Assembly: GCA_023229385.1 (NCBI GenBank)
Contig: JALNZI010000002.1
Span: 1-64,000 of the forward strand
Reading direction: 5' to 3'
Source: Candidatus Omnitrophota bacterium
GTDB lineage: Bacteria > Omnitrophota > Gorgyraeia > Gygaellales > Profunditerraquicolaceae
Length of the DNA: 64,000 nucleotides
The notes under the pieces were generated by a model that saw only the letters and a program-made list of their open reading frames with translations, did no database searches and was not told where the DNA came from. This document shows positions 35,401 to 43,249 of this stretch, piece by piece. The translations under genes and the position numbers were made by a program. The number at the start of each line of letters is the position of its first letter. Within the stretch, counting starts at the first letter, position 1.

Positions 35401-37020
35401 CTTAGCTATTTCTATTGCTTTTCTTGGTCTATTATCTTGAGGATAAGCTGATTCAAAAATATTTAATACAGCCTCTGCTGCATAAATAGCATAAAGTATA
35501 TAGACTTTAGCAGGATCTGCTTCTTGAACAGATATATCCCAGGATAAGTTGGTTTTAAAATTAAATTCCAATGAGGATAGCTTTCTATTCTTATGGGTAA
35601 GAAACCCATGCAAATGATTTAACAAAGGATCTGCTATTTTTCGCTCTGCTTGTGTTAAAGGTAGGGCATTGTATTGCTTACGCTTCAAACCCCCCTTAAC
35701 TAATGCATTAAAGTCATCTGTGTTGTATATAGCCTTTTGAATTACCAGTCCAATAGGCTTTCCAATATTGTTGCTGAAATCAACATCCTCAGAATTATAA
35801 CCCCCTGAATTAGTAAAATCTGTATCCTGAATTTCATTTGCACTAAATATCTTTACGTCTAACTGGCAGCCTATAAATTTAGCCCCCTTAAATTTATCTT
35901 TGGTAATAGTAGCATTACTAAATGTGCTATTAGAAAAATCAACCCCTTCAGCAACTATTTTATTTATAGTAATATCATTAAACTTACATTTTGTTAATTT
36001 TGTTCCTGGAGGTATTGTAACATTACTAAATACATCACTAAGATATTGAACCCCGGAGTCATTGGTTAATACTCTATTAACTATTGTAGCCTTTGGTCCA
36101 CTCTTTGCACCAGCATCAAATAAGAAGTATCGCAAAGTTGTTATAATGACATCTTTATTGGTACCCTCAAACAAAATGCCCGTAACCATAGGATCTATAC
36201 TTAACATAAGCTTTCCTATAGTCTGTCTAACAACATAATCTATTTCTTTAGGGTCACTTACTGTATCTTTTAATATTTCAGACATGTATTTTTTAATATT
36301 CTCTTTTGATAATATACTTCCTATACCAAATGAGCTTACCAATTCCATCTTAAGACTGTCAAATCCCACACCTAAAAGATTCCTAGTAGTATTTATTACA
36401 CTTTCTGTAGGAATCATTATATTTTTTAATTTGGGTCGTCTTGAAAATCTTATTGCTCTCATTAAACAACTAGCTATAACATTATCTATACTACTTGCTA
36501 ATCTATCACTATAAACATACTTAGGCTCTACATCTTTGTAAGGCTGCACCTCTTTATTTTTAATAACACTCCACACCTCTGCTAAGAATCCAGAGAACTC
36601 TTTCATACTCTCCATATCTTCGTAAACCTCGGCATACTCAGGATGATTCTGTTTAAAATGTTCCCAATAAGGCATAACAGCCTTTACAGATTTCATAGGA
36701 TCATTATATTTAGATAATAACTCCTTATGGGGTTGAGAATAATCTGCAGTAAATTCATTATGCTCATTGATTTGAATTCCCTCTGAGGCATCCTTAGTAA
36801 TGCTATATGAAACATTATCAATAGTATAAATATAACCCCTAAGAACCATTTCCTCTAATATTTTATTAAATTGTTGCACTGCTGCAACAGATCTGGTTGG
36901 TATTCCTATGGATTCTTTTATATTATTATAAATATTTTCCTTAGTTGCAGGTAGTGTCTCGTTCTGCAAATATTGTATAATTAATGGAGCAACCTGTTGA
37001 AGATTTAATTGCTTATTCAT
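32449..37020 (-). CDS. Large multidomain virion-type protein with pentapeptide and Ala-rich segments
   Basis: A 1523-residue protein. Residues 1-75 look like a winged-helix fold (I-I-Q-Y-L-Q-N-E-T-L-P-A). Residues 340-400 hold pentapeptide-like repeats (V-D-F-S-N-S-T-F-S-N-A-T, F-K-G-A-K-F-I-G-C). One L-S-W-D-I-S signature lies near 500. Residues 555-597 are an Ala/Tyr/Asp-rich helix encoded by a GCA microsatellite, followed by N-I-D-F-E-A-L-L-A-K-A-K-D-D-I-W, which recurs in the giant protein. The shared helical segment ending Y-L-S-A-E-S-S is near 1445, and a C-E-x-C-type Cys pair near 1480. Residues 860-1150 form a large alpha/beta domain I do not recognise. It ends 18 bp before the giant gene, in the same operon. 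Confidence 0.7.
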   Translation of the reverse strand: MNKQLNLQQVAPLIIQYLQNETLPATKENIYNNIKESIGIPTRSVAAVQQFNKILEEMVLRGYIYTIDNVSYSITKDASEGIQINEHNEFTADYSQPHKELLSKYNDPMKSVKAVMPYWEHFKQNHPEYAEVYEDMESMKEFSGFLAEVWSVIKNKEVQPYKDVEPKYVYSDRLASSIDNVIASCLMRAIRFSRRPKLKNIMIPTESVINTTRNLLGVGFDSLKMELVSSFGIGSILSKENIKKYMSEILKDTVSDPKEIDYVVRQTIGKLMLSIDPMVTGILFEGTNKDVIITTLRYFLFDAGAKSGPKATIVNRVLTNDSGVQYLSDVFSNVTIPPGTKLTKCKFNDITINKIVAEGVDFSNSTFSNATITKDKFKGAKFIGCQLDVKIFSANEIQDTDFTNSGGYNSEDVDFSNNIGKPIGLVIQKAIYNTDDFNALVKGGLKRKQYNALPLTQAERKIADPLLNHLHGFLTHKNRKLSSLEFNFKTNLSWDISVQEADPAKVYILYAIYAAEAVLNIFESAYPQDNRPRKAIEIAKICFKNPTKENKAVAKAAAAAAADAAYAAYAAAYAVAAAADAAAAAAAADAAYAAYAVERAKKSAELFHINIDFEALLAKAKDDIWDYIQVTGSLRFSEELPAIPSDKTIIKQDLENMLNTGQKADWLISPEAKSIVIQLNKQGDLAQMGLAQSMGKIIGMLSGPKEIKPTKEQMEAEQQTQQEQKLQEVFQQHSGRGTMSKQALLEALPEEAVNLRNLIKQFPQEQLDAQQISQIYTSLLNSQYDSKAGDSVLLQQQLRDISQFPHGSRIDDITTGRRNNTGTPGYNYPNTFGIVLEPNLNGLPPEVAAIIEQIDPNSAYNFKAKKPTSNGMEFPLGPHSQHWIYGFASSRVRPTYIVDNSGVETTTAKRNVWLNMENQSDALQNVEEYFVKFGVDKPFALKDPETLALSRLYDAVGGDMHKVVPTQDILKDAVGFTQDTLKKLSKEGYVTMSRDTISFDPGKEKVIRALKSVTAFRNYTRDWPEMCMLEIIKRAIEHGGVDEVWVPTAEDLLKAKSKGVDWRPYYDYPALRLGGVPFHPAMDITRDSGSGLWSKVSKEQYPKTWYAIDLLPYKLDLRKGSKCQDRQNPESVATITDLNKLTKFKKSLNTMEVITPNLADSQIVVVYQLTTAPNKYFISSCKDFNDRYTNKQLYSSTDLRFSMDVYSSVYKEKVLKYVEKQLVDYPYLKDAPRNMLIASGITRRADEFKLGPEEIQELAEEMQKVAGVPMDLPIVNYVKLIITAVDYVKNISPEIDEDKKIDRILRNLTQDKIATDLVRSVIKNILPEALKQQPKEPDEPLKENNLSYGPAEEGDVMEPEEHKLTTPEKGRGLADNDARKKYEDLKFDNKQISPQSLERTKQSLVNDYLDDLALAKKDGNTEKVDKINRMLQYLSAESSMIIAGAGGLHPLKHFSREMNFPLKNECIECGRNTQGHPSQKFGICRNADAKYPRNYNASPGLEFGRDFEYAGNGKTPKAEVSGN
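35231..35355 (-). repeat. GCA/GCT trinucleotide microsatellite in coding sequence
   Basis: About 125 bp of nearly pure CAG/CAT/CAA-type triplets (on the plus strand GCAGCA runs mixed with GCATAA and GCATCA units) encode an Ala-rich helix with regular Tyr and Asp. Such tracts can change length by slippage in steps of three bases without breaking the frame. Confidence 0.9.
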
Positions 37021-37032
37021 TGTAATCCCCGA

Positions 37033-38463
37033 CTACTTTCTAAAATAATTTTCTTTTGCTTTATGAGGTAAAGTTGTATCCTTCATAGCATTATAAAACT
37101 TTACAAATTTAGACACGCAATGCTGAACCTGAGGAACTACAGCATGTGACTCTTCATTATGAGAATCATAAGCCCCAGTCCCAAAATTAATAGCCTTAAC
37201 TCCTAGATGATCTAAAACAGCGGTATCACTAAAGCTACCCTTACCTACGTGTATACCTTGTTCCTCTAGCAATTTTCTAGTAGCCTCATCATCATATTGG
37301 TAAAGAACTGCATCAGTTCCTGCTCTATCAAATTCAAACACCCAGTTGTAAGCTTTAGTAGGCACAAAATGTCGGGCCGTGCTTTTTCCAGTCTCTTCAC
37401 CCTCTGTTAATAAGATATCAGCATTAACTCCTAATTTAGGTAATACATTCAATATAATGTAAGCTCCAAGCCTATCATCTAGTTGGGCATTGTGGATCAA
37501 TTCTTCTTCATCGTGTTGCAGAGTATAGTAGTGCTGACTGCTTTGAACAGTATCCAAATGAGCTACAGCTAATATACTAGACCCCCGATCAATAAAAATA
37601 TAGATGCCATCCTTTGTTTCTGTTACATCACCATATTTTTTAAAATCTTCTATATTGGATAGGGCTATATTTTTTAATTCCTCATGATTAATCTCTACCT
37701 GGGGTTCTGCTTGATTGAATTCTAAATTAGTATTAACTACCCCAATATGCAGCTTACTGCCCATTAACTGAAACTGTTCCGGCTTTTTCTCAGGTAGCGA
37801 TTTTACAAAGGTATTTAAAATTTCATCATTGCTTTTGCCAAATCTTTTATATTTAAATACGTAATCCTCTAAAAACCCAACAATAGTATTAATAGAAAAA
37901 GAGGTATTATTGTAATATTTTATTAGCCAATCAGTTGCTTCTTGCTCATTTATAGTATCATAAATGGGTTCATATGGAGTATTATACCAATTTTTATAGT
38001 TTTTATTAATTTGGGTTTGGGGCATTCTCTTTGGTTGTGAGGGAGACCTATCTATATATTTACCCTCTGCATACTCAGGTTTCCAATTTTCATCCCATAA
38101 AAACTTCTCTACCTCTTCATCAATAAGGTAATATAACTTATTATAGATGATACTACTGGAAATATTATATTCTTTAGAAATACTTTTTATCACCTCAAAG
38201 ATTATATTATCATCAGCCTCGGCAGCATCCCAATTATTTTCTACTAAAGGCTTTTCAATTATTTGATTCAAAAAATACTGAATAATATGACGCCACATCT
38301 TTACTGATTTAGGGTTTTGGTAAGTATTAGCATCATAATCATTAATAGATTTCTGCACAGGCTGTTGAATAGGTTGCTGAGCTGGAATGAATTCCTGCTC
38401 CTTGCCTTCTGGAACCTCTTTATCTAAAACATCACCTATATCTGAACTATAACCTATAAACAT
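37033..38463 (-). CDS. M20/M42-like zinc peptidase fused to a helical domain
   Basis: A 476-residue protein. Residues 1-270 are helical and aromatic with no known family. Residues 280-470 carry a co-catalytic metallopeptidase signature: V-A-H-L-D-T-V (metal His, Asp), Q-L-D-D-R-L-G-A-Y (bridging Asp), T-E-G-E-E-T-G-K (catalytic and metal Glu), F-E-F-D-R-A-G and a late His in N-E-E-S-H-A-V. These are aminopeptidase/carboxypeptidase-type motifs of the M20/M28/M42 clan. Its stop is one base from the start of the next large gene. A phage-encoded exopeptidase in the virion operon could act on processed head peptides or on host peptides after injection. That role is inference. Confidence 0.75.
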   Translation of the reverse strand: MFIGYSSDIGDVLDKEVPEGKEQEFIPAQQPIQQPVQKSINDYDANTYQNPKSVKMWRHIIQYFLNQIIEKPLVENNWDAAEADDNIIFEVIKSISKEYNISSSIIYNKLYYLIDEEVEKFLWDENWKPEYAEGKYIDRSPSQPKRMPQTQINKNYKNWYNTPYEPIYDTINEQEATDWLIKYYNNTSFSINTIVGFLEDYVFKYKRFGKSNDEILNTFVKSLPEKKPEQFQLMGSKLHIGVVNTNLEFNQAEPQVEINHEELKNIALSNIEDFKKYGDVTETKDGIYIFIDRGSSILAVAHLDTVQSSQHYYTLQHDEEELIHNAQLDDRLGAYIILNVLPKLGVNADILLTEGEETGKSTARHFVPTKAYNWVFEFDRAGTDAVLYQYDDEATRKLLEEQGIHVGKGSFSDTAVLDHLGVKAINFGTGAYDSHNEESHAVVPQVQHCVSKFVKFYNAMKDTTLPHKAKENYFRK

Positions 38464-38464
38464 A

Positions 38465-40936
38465 TTATTTTCGAATCAATAGAGTAAAGTCGTTTTCTTC
38501 TGGATGGTCTAATAACTCTATATTTGCATTTAAAGATTGTTTTAACAAGTTTAGAACTCTTTGAGGATTATCATAATGTAATCCCCCACCTATATACTTC
38601 ATGTGCTCATGTAAGAAATTGACCCCAACCCCTACTTTGCAAGAGTTTAGTATGCTCTTAAGAACCTCTATTACATGAGAGTCCCAACTATCACTATCAT
38701 TAGCAAATATACCACAGGCAATGCCATAATCAAATACATTAGAATCAAAGGGTTCTGTTCTTATATTCCTAAGCTCAAAGAATTCTTCGGGATGTTGTTT
38801 TCTAGCCTCGTTTAGCATTTTTTCGGATAGATCTATACCCACGTATCTTTCCGGAGTTTGTTTATGCTCATTTAAGAAATCTAGGAAACTACCAAATCCA
38901 GCACCCACATCCAATACCTTTTTATCCTTCAAATCACCTAACTTTAATAGCTGAGTAAATCTAAACTTTTGTACTTCTGGGCTACTCCAAACCACACCTG
39001 AAGAAGGGCCCATTTTATCTAAGCGATCCTCATGCTGTCTAACATAATCTTTTTCTGAGTTTGCAAATAAATCCTCTATCTCTGGATCCAAAGCTGCAGA
39101 CTTTTCAAAGCCCTGCATCTTCATTACATGCTGTAAAATTACATTTAACATTGCTACAACTGCATCAGGATTCTTTTCTAATAGTTCTGGTGTACCATAC
39201 AAATCAACCTCTAAATCCTCCGGATGAACAAACCCTGGCACATTAGAATCTACTCCATAGGGTCTTGTAGTAAATATAAATTCAACATTATTCATTCCCT
39301 GAAGAACTTCAGGATGATTATTAAATAAACCTAAATGCTGCTCACGAAATTTAAATCTAATATCCTGAGGTATAGATTCATAATTTACCCTATTTTCTTT
39401 TAAATCAAAAGCTTTTTTAGACTCAACTAATTCTAAATCATCTTCTGTAAAAAGTCCATTATTACCTACAACATAAACAGTTTTATCTTTAAAATAATCC
39501 TTATCTACATCCAAAAATTCACTAACACTATCCAATCCATGCTCACCTCGTATGTAAGCAGAATTAGGTGCAATAATTAGATCTACCGTTCCTACTAAAC
39601 CCACACAATAAGAAACACCAGCATTGCCTACATTGGATATAACTCTAACTAAATCTCCCTCTTGTATTTTATTTGTAAGCAAATCCCAAGATTTTTTTAG
39701 TTCATTTACTGCAACTAATCTTAATGGAAATCTATCCTTCCAAAGAGCACAACCCCCTATGTAATCAAAATCTAAATATGCATTACCTTTAGTTGCCCCC
39801 CATACAGAATTAGCTAAGGATGTGTAATCTCCCATCATTGGCCCCACTCTAAAATCTTTCCCTAAATGTAAGTATTTTAAGATCTTTGATGAATTTATTG
39901 ATTTCCAAACTTGATTAGGTTTAGCTATTGCAATAAATTCATCAATATTATCTACAATAATTCCTAATTCAGGTTCTGGCTCAGGTATATTCCAAGATAA
40001 GGATTCATTTTCTAAACTATTATCAGTATCTAATCTATATAACTCATACTTCATTATTGTTTTATCAGGTAACTTAGACTGACCCATTCTACCCCTCCAA
40101 GGAGATGTATTAAAGGGAGCAGCTTGCCACCCATGAGCAATAACATCATCTATATCATTAACATTATAATATGTAGTATTATAATAAGACTTAACTACCG
40201 AAGCTACATATTCATAACCCTTATCTTTTGCTTTTTGAGCCAATTCCTGAATTTTTTTTATATCCGGAATATCCCAACTCAATTTAGCTCTTTTTATTAT
40301 AAGATTATTAAGTTGCCCTAATTCATCCCTACCTACTTTAACTAATGAATCTATTTGCCAATCTAATTCTTCTATTGATGCAAGTTTACCCTTCCTATTT
40401 TCTTCCAAGGTATTACATATGATAGGTAGGGTTTCAATGTCCCAACTTAATAAAGATTTTTCTTCAACTAGTTCCAAAGGAAAGTCATTTTTATGTAAAT
40501 GGGTTGGTGTATTAGGAAAGGTATCTACAAAATTTATTTCTCTATTAACTGTAAAATATGAATCCCTTATGGTTAACAAATCCCCCCCTATTTCAATTTT
40601 AATACCATTGGGGTTAAAATTTTTACATGTAACTAAATAAGTTTTATCTTTATCTTTCCAAATCTGCATGGGTTTGGCTAATTGTGTAAAATCTTCAAAA
40701 TTTTCTGCTACTGTCTGTTTAATATCCCAACCAATTAATGCAATAGTATCCTCAAAACGATTTTCTATTCCTGAGTCATGGCCTGCATCATTGTTAGCAT
40801 CATAATTATCATGAAGCTTATCATAACGCTTGGGGTTGGTTCTTCGCATCTGTATATCATCGGGGGGATTCAATCCAGCCCTCTCCTCAGGTGTTTGAAT
40901 TTCAGATGGGGTGCTATCGAAATAGGTGTCGCTCAA
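38465..40936 (-). CDS. WDIP-module protein with C-terminal SAM methyltransferase
   Basis: An 823-residue protein starting at a TTG with a GGAGAAT leader. Five signatures (I-G-W-D-I-K, L-S-W-D-I-E, L-S-W-D-I-P, L-S-W-N-I-P, K-S-W-D-L) head GQVW-type modules (A-K-P-M-Q-I-W-K-D; A-K-P-N-Q-V-W-K-S) and an SH3-like module (E-G-D-L-V-R-V-I-S-N). Residues 650-823 form a class I methyltransferase: motif I K-V-L-D-V-G-A-G-F-G-S-F, an acidic loop Y-V-G-I-D-L-S-E-K-M and D-Y-G-I-A-C-G-I-F. This puts an enzyme at the end of a module chain, as in the giant protein. The substrate is unknown. A conserved promoter-like element lies just upstream. Confidence 0.8.
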   Translation of the reverse strand: MSDTYFDSTPSEIQTPEERAGLNPPDDIQMRRTNPKRYDKLHDNYDANNDAGHDSGIENRFEDTIALIGWDIKQTVAENFEDFTQLAKPMQIWKDKDKTYLVTCKNFNPNGIKIEIGGDLLTIRDSYFTVNREINFVDTFPNTPTHLHKNDFPLELVEEKSLLSWDIETLPIICNTLEENRKGKLASIEELDWQIDSLVKVGRDELGQLNNLIIKRAKLSWDIPDIKKIQELAQKAKDKGYEYVASVVKSYYNTTYYNVNDIDDVIAHGWQAAPFNTSPWRGRMGQSKLPDKTIMKYELYRLDTDNSLENESLSWNIPEPEPELGIIVDNIDEFIAIAKPNQVWKSINSSKILKYLHLGKDFRVGPMMGDYTSLANSVWGATKGNAYLDFDYIGGCALWKDRFPLRLVAVNELKKSWDLLTNKIQEGDLVRVISNVGNAGVSYCVGLVGTVDLIIAPNSAYIRGEHGLDSVSEFLDVDKDYFKDKTVYVVGNNGLFTEDDLELVESKKAFDLKENRVNYESIPQDIRFKFREQHLGLFNNHPEVLQGMNNVEFIFTTRPYGVDSNVPGFVHPEDLEVDLYGTPELLEKNPDAVVAMLNVILQHVMKMQGFEKSAALDPEIEDLFANSEKDYVRQHEDRLDKMGPSSGVVWSSPEVQKFRFTQLLKLGDLKDKKVLDVGAGFGSFLDFLNEHKQTPERYVGIDLSEKMLNEARKQHPEEFFELRNIRTEPFDSNVFDYGIACGIFANDSDSWDSHVIEVLKSILNSCKVGVGVNFLHEHMKYIGGGLHYDNPQRVLNLLKQSLNANIELLDHPEENDFTLLIRK

Positions 40937-40955
40937 AGATTCTCCAATCTACACC

Positions 40956-40986
40956 TATATTTGGGTTATTTAAAAATAAAATCAAC
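40956..40986 (-). promoter_or_regulatory. Conserved phage promoter-like element (copy 2)
   Basis: On the minus strand GTTGATTTT-N15-AAATATA is followed by GGTGTAGATTGGAGAATC and the TTG start of the methyltransferase module gene. It shares extended identity (AAATATAGGTGTA) with copy 3 at 45077-45107. Confidence 0.6.
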
Positions 40987-41057
40987 TTAGAAGGGTAAAA
41001 ATAAATATGTTTTCAGCATTTATTGAAAGAAGACATAAAGGGGACATATACCGAAAA

Positions 41058-41126
41058 TTGTATCCTATTTTTAGTATATTGTCTGACAAGCAAGCAATCA
41101 ATCAATCAATAAGAAATAGGATACAA
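41058..41126. repeat. 13-bp inverted repeat with CAAT tetranucleotide loop
   Basis: Arms TTGTATCCTATTT (41058-41070) and AAATAGGATACAA (41114-41126) are perfect complements separated by 43 nt that include four to five ATCA/CAAT repeats. It lies in the 249-bp gap between two transcription units, upstream of promoter copy 2, and could be an operator, a recombination site or a hairpin. Confidence 0.6.
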
Positions 41127-41130
41127 AAAT

Positions 41131-41165
41131 ATAGCACAACTACCTTAAATAAAAAATTGTGCTAT
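41131..41165 (-). terminator. Terminator-like hairpin after the 41186-41515 gene
   Basis: A 9-bp stem ATAGCACAA / TTGTGCTAT is followed by ATTTTTG on the minus strand, 21 bp beyond the stop codon. The loop is 17 nt, longer than usual. Confidence 0.6.
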
Positions 41166-41185
41166 ATGTATGCAACACATTAAAC

Positions 41186-41515
41186 CTACACTGTAGGTGT
41201 AGTTTGACTGAGATCTACAACAGTTGCGGTTGAATTCACAGATGGTGGAGCCTCAGTAGGCTTATTATTCAATAATCTACTTATAAAGTCTTCCAGACAG
41301 CTTCCCCCTTGCTTACCTGCAAGATGAACAAAATGAAGACCCCCATCATTCAATGGTAGAGAGTCCTGTTCACTGTATATACTTTCTCCAATCACAATAA
41401 CTTTATCTCCAGGGTTAAAGGCTTGGCTACACTCCGCACACCTGCGTCTGTTACCTTTTATATCTGATATAGTCAGATCCTTAAGCTCTACTACTAAACT
41501 ACCTTGAAATTTCAT
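41186..41515 (-). CDS. Small Cys-containing protein, possible metal-binding
   Basis: A 109-residue protein with R-R-R-C-A-E-C-S-Q-A-F-N-P-G-D-K-V (a C-x-x-C knuckle) and a later H and C (H-F-V-H-L-A-G-K-Q-G-G-S-C-L-E-D-F). These could complete a treble-clef or LIM-like zinc site. The C-terminus is Thr/Val-rich and disordered. It is the last gene of the lysis-type cluster and ends in a terminator. Function unknown. Confidence 0.6.
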   Translation of the reverse strand: MKFQGSLVVELKDLTISDIKGNRRRCAECSQAFNPGDKVIVIGESIYSEQDSLPLNDGGLHFVHLAGKQGGSCLEDFISRLLNNKPTEAPPSVNSTATVVDLSQTTPTV

Positions 41516-41524
41516 AAATGCTCC

Positions 41525-42316
41525 TTATAATATTTTACTTAAAAATTTACCTGCATCAAACACCCAATAGATTCCCCCGATAACAGTCTTATCTAGAGGA
41601 CTATACTCTATCATATAATACTTATAAAATATACCTGCTGTAGGATTGAGTTGTACTAAATTATTTTCTAGATTAAGTCTACCTGTCAGTTCCAGCCTTA
41701 ATCCAAACGATGGAAGAACAATCTCATTATCCACCCCACCTTGTCTGACGGCAATATACAATGTAGAATCTACCTCACTATTAGAGCTGAATTTAACACC
41801 TGGTGACTCAGTTGTAGTTTTAAACTTCCATAGACCATCAACGTCTCTGTATAAACTATTAGAGATAGGAATGATATCATACTCCAATGCTAGATTCCAC
41901 ATAGGCTTTATACCATTAGAATAATATTTTGTATCCCCTCTGAATGATGTTATACCCTGCTTACCATTAAAGGCCACACCACAATATTCTCCAAGATCAT
42001 CAATACCATTTGAAGCAATACCTTGACCAGACCCTTTCGATGAGTCTATCTTGGCCTGTAATTGTTGAGATGTAAGGATCCAATATCCCTTCTCTTTTTC
42101 TAAATGAGATACTTTACTATTCAAATCATTTACTTTAGCTGACAGAACTAAGTTATTACTATCTTTCTGATGCAGCTGAGATTCATATGCAGCTGTGTTT
42201 TGAGTTATAATTGCAGCATTGTTGTTACGCTCTTTTCTAGCATCAACTAAAAAATAGATGCATACACATAGTGCTGCACATAAAGCTACAATTACCCCAT
42301 ATAGTTTTAAATTCAT
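41525..42316 (-). CDS. Membrane-anchored coiled-coil protein, spanin-like
   Basis: A 263-residue protein with an N-terminal transmembrane helix (residues 5-25, L-Y-G-V-I-V-A-L-C-A-A-L-C-V-C-I-Y-F-L) and a periplasmic coiled coil (residues 30-90, V-N-D-L-N-S-K-V-S-H-L-E-K-E-K). A beta-rich C-terminal domain follows, with S-F-G-L-R-L-E-L-T-G-R-L and a terminal G-G-I-Y-W-V-F-D-A-G. Topology resembles an inner-membrane spanin or envelope tether, but it is longer than usual. It overlaps the preceding small frame by ATGA and follows the lytic transglycosylase, which supports a lysis role. Confidence 0.6.
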   Translation of the reverse strand: MNLKLYGVIVALCAALCVCIYFLVDARKERNNNAAIITQNTAAYESQLHQKDSNNLVLSAKVNDLNSKVSHLEKEKGYWILTSQQLQAKIDSSKGSGQGIASNGIDDLGEYCGVAFNGKQGITSFRGDTKYYSNGIKPMWNLALEYDIIPISNSLYRDVDGLWKFKTTTESPGVKFSSNSEVDSTLYIAVRQGGVDNEIVLPSFGLRLELTGRLNLENNLVQLNPTAGIFYKYYMIEYSPLDKTVIGGIYWVFDAGKFLSKIL

Positions 42317-42488
42317 ATTACCTCCAATTTATTTAGCTCAAACTTAACAATTTCTTGTATTCTATCTGACCAATCTTTCTCATGATGCCAAGCCCCACAT
42401 GCACAAGGACCCTCAAACATATCACATCTTTTTGTGTGCAAGCATTACTTACATTAATTACAGATGGCATTACTACAATACCGTTCAT
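42313..42488 (-). pseudogene. Small Cys-rich protein gene with a frameshift
   Basis: A strong ribosome binding site (AAGGAGGGTGT) precedes the ATG at 42486-42488, giving M-N-G-I-V-V-M-P-S-V-I-N-V-S-N-A-C-T. The sensible continuation, K-R-C-D-M-F-E-G-P-C-A-C-G-A-W-H-H-E-K-D-W, lies in the -1 frame after an AAAAA run near 42430. That frame ends in a TGA overlapping the next ATG. The total of 176 nt is not a multiple of three. Either a base is missing in the homopolymer, or the ribosome slips, or only the 35-residue C-terminal part (42313-42420) is made. The C-A-C-G-A-W-H motif suggests a metal-binding peptide. Confidence 0.55.
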
Positions 42489-42497
42489 ACACCCTCC

Positions 42498-43034
42498 TTA
42501 AAAGTTATATTTTGCAACAACCTCACCCACAGAGGTATAAACCTTTTTAACAAAGTCTTGGTTTGTTACTTTATTGTTGTAAACTGCACCCGCATTATGA
42601 GCTGCTAAAGCATATTCATATTTTCCATATTTAGCAAGGTTTTTTTGAAAAATAATTGCTGCTAAATGGGCATTGTAATAGGGATTCAAAAGCTTATCCT
42701 CTGTAGCCCCTTTGTCATAACCCTTAGCTGTCTCAAGCTGAATCATAAATAAACCATAAGAAAACCTGCCGTTGCTATCCTTTATTTTTCTATTAGCATA
42801 TAAAAATCTAGAGCTTTCATGATAAGCAAGCCCACACAATATATAGGGTTTAATATTATATGCTTTAGCTGTATCTGTTACCATTTGAATAATTTGCTGT
42901 TCTTTTATTCTATAAAAATCATCCTCTGTCATACTAATAAGACTCATTGTTTTAGGTGAATCTATTACTTTCTCTTCCTTAGCACACCCCAGTAAAAACA
43001 ATGAAATGATTGATATATAAAGTATTCTTGTCAT
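42498..43034 (-). CDS. Lytic transglycosylase (SLT family) lipoprotein
   Basis: A 178-residue protein. The N-terminus is a lipoprotein signal peptide with a lipobox-like L-F-L-L-G-C (Cys17). The catalytic domain has Y-H-E-S-S-R-F with the catalytic Glu (about residue 73), S-Y-G-L-F-M-I-Q-L in the place of the usual G-L-M-Q-I, and A-L-A-A-H-N-A-G near the C-terminus, all hallmarks of Slt-type goose-lysozyme folds. It cleaves peptidoglycan between MurNAc and GlcNAc. A lipid-anchored hydrolase beside spanin- and membrane-type genes suggests host lysis or local wall opening in a diderm host. Confidence 0.85.
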   Translation of the reverse strand: MTRILYISIISLFLLGCAKEEKVIDSPKTMSLISMTEDDFYRIKEQQIIQMVTDTAKAYNIKPYILCGLAYHESSRFLYANRKIKDSNGRFSYGLFMIQLETAKGYDKGATEDKLLNPYYNAHLAAIIFQKNLAKYGKYEYALAAHNAGAVYNNKVTNQDFVKKVYTSVGEVVAKYNF

Positions 43035-43091
43035 TTGAATCCTTTTATTGTTTATAAATGTGAACTAAATCCCAAAAATTATCATCAATTA

Positions 43092-43247
43092 CCTGTGAAC
43101 TACCCTTGCCTAAAGGCAAAGGCTTCTTGGGTCTAATGAGTGGCATTACAACACCTGCTCTCACCAAGCGTTAATTCCCTACGTTCCATAGGTATTTTGT
43201 TCCTGTTATCTAAAAGCACTATCTGTAACCCCACCTAAAGGAAGGAG
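43092..43247 (+). ncRNA. Orphan HEARO/omega-RNA-like sequence without its nuclease
   Basis: The plus strand carries GTGAACTACCC, a hairpin TTGCC-TAAA-GGCAA, then AGGCTTCTTGGG. This order (accepting stem with a CCTAAAGG loop followed by GGCTTCTTGG) is what I know from IscB/IsrB-associated HEARO RNAs. A second hairpin CCTA-CGTTCCA-TAGG follows, and the segment ends in ACCTAAAGGAAGGAGAT, which looks like the ribosome binding site of a vanished downstream iscB. No nuclease frame follows; the next gene is convergent. Identification is by remembered motif, so a covariance search is needed. Confidence 0.5.
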
Positions 43248-43249
43248 AT

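Noticed and set aside
41090..41110. CAAT repeats as a CRISPR-like array
   Set aside because: Four-base tandem units without spacers; no Cas genes in the window.
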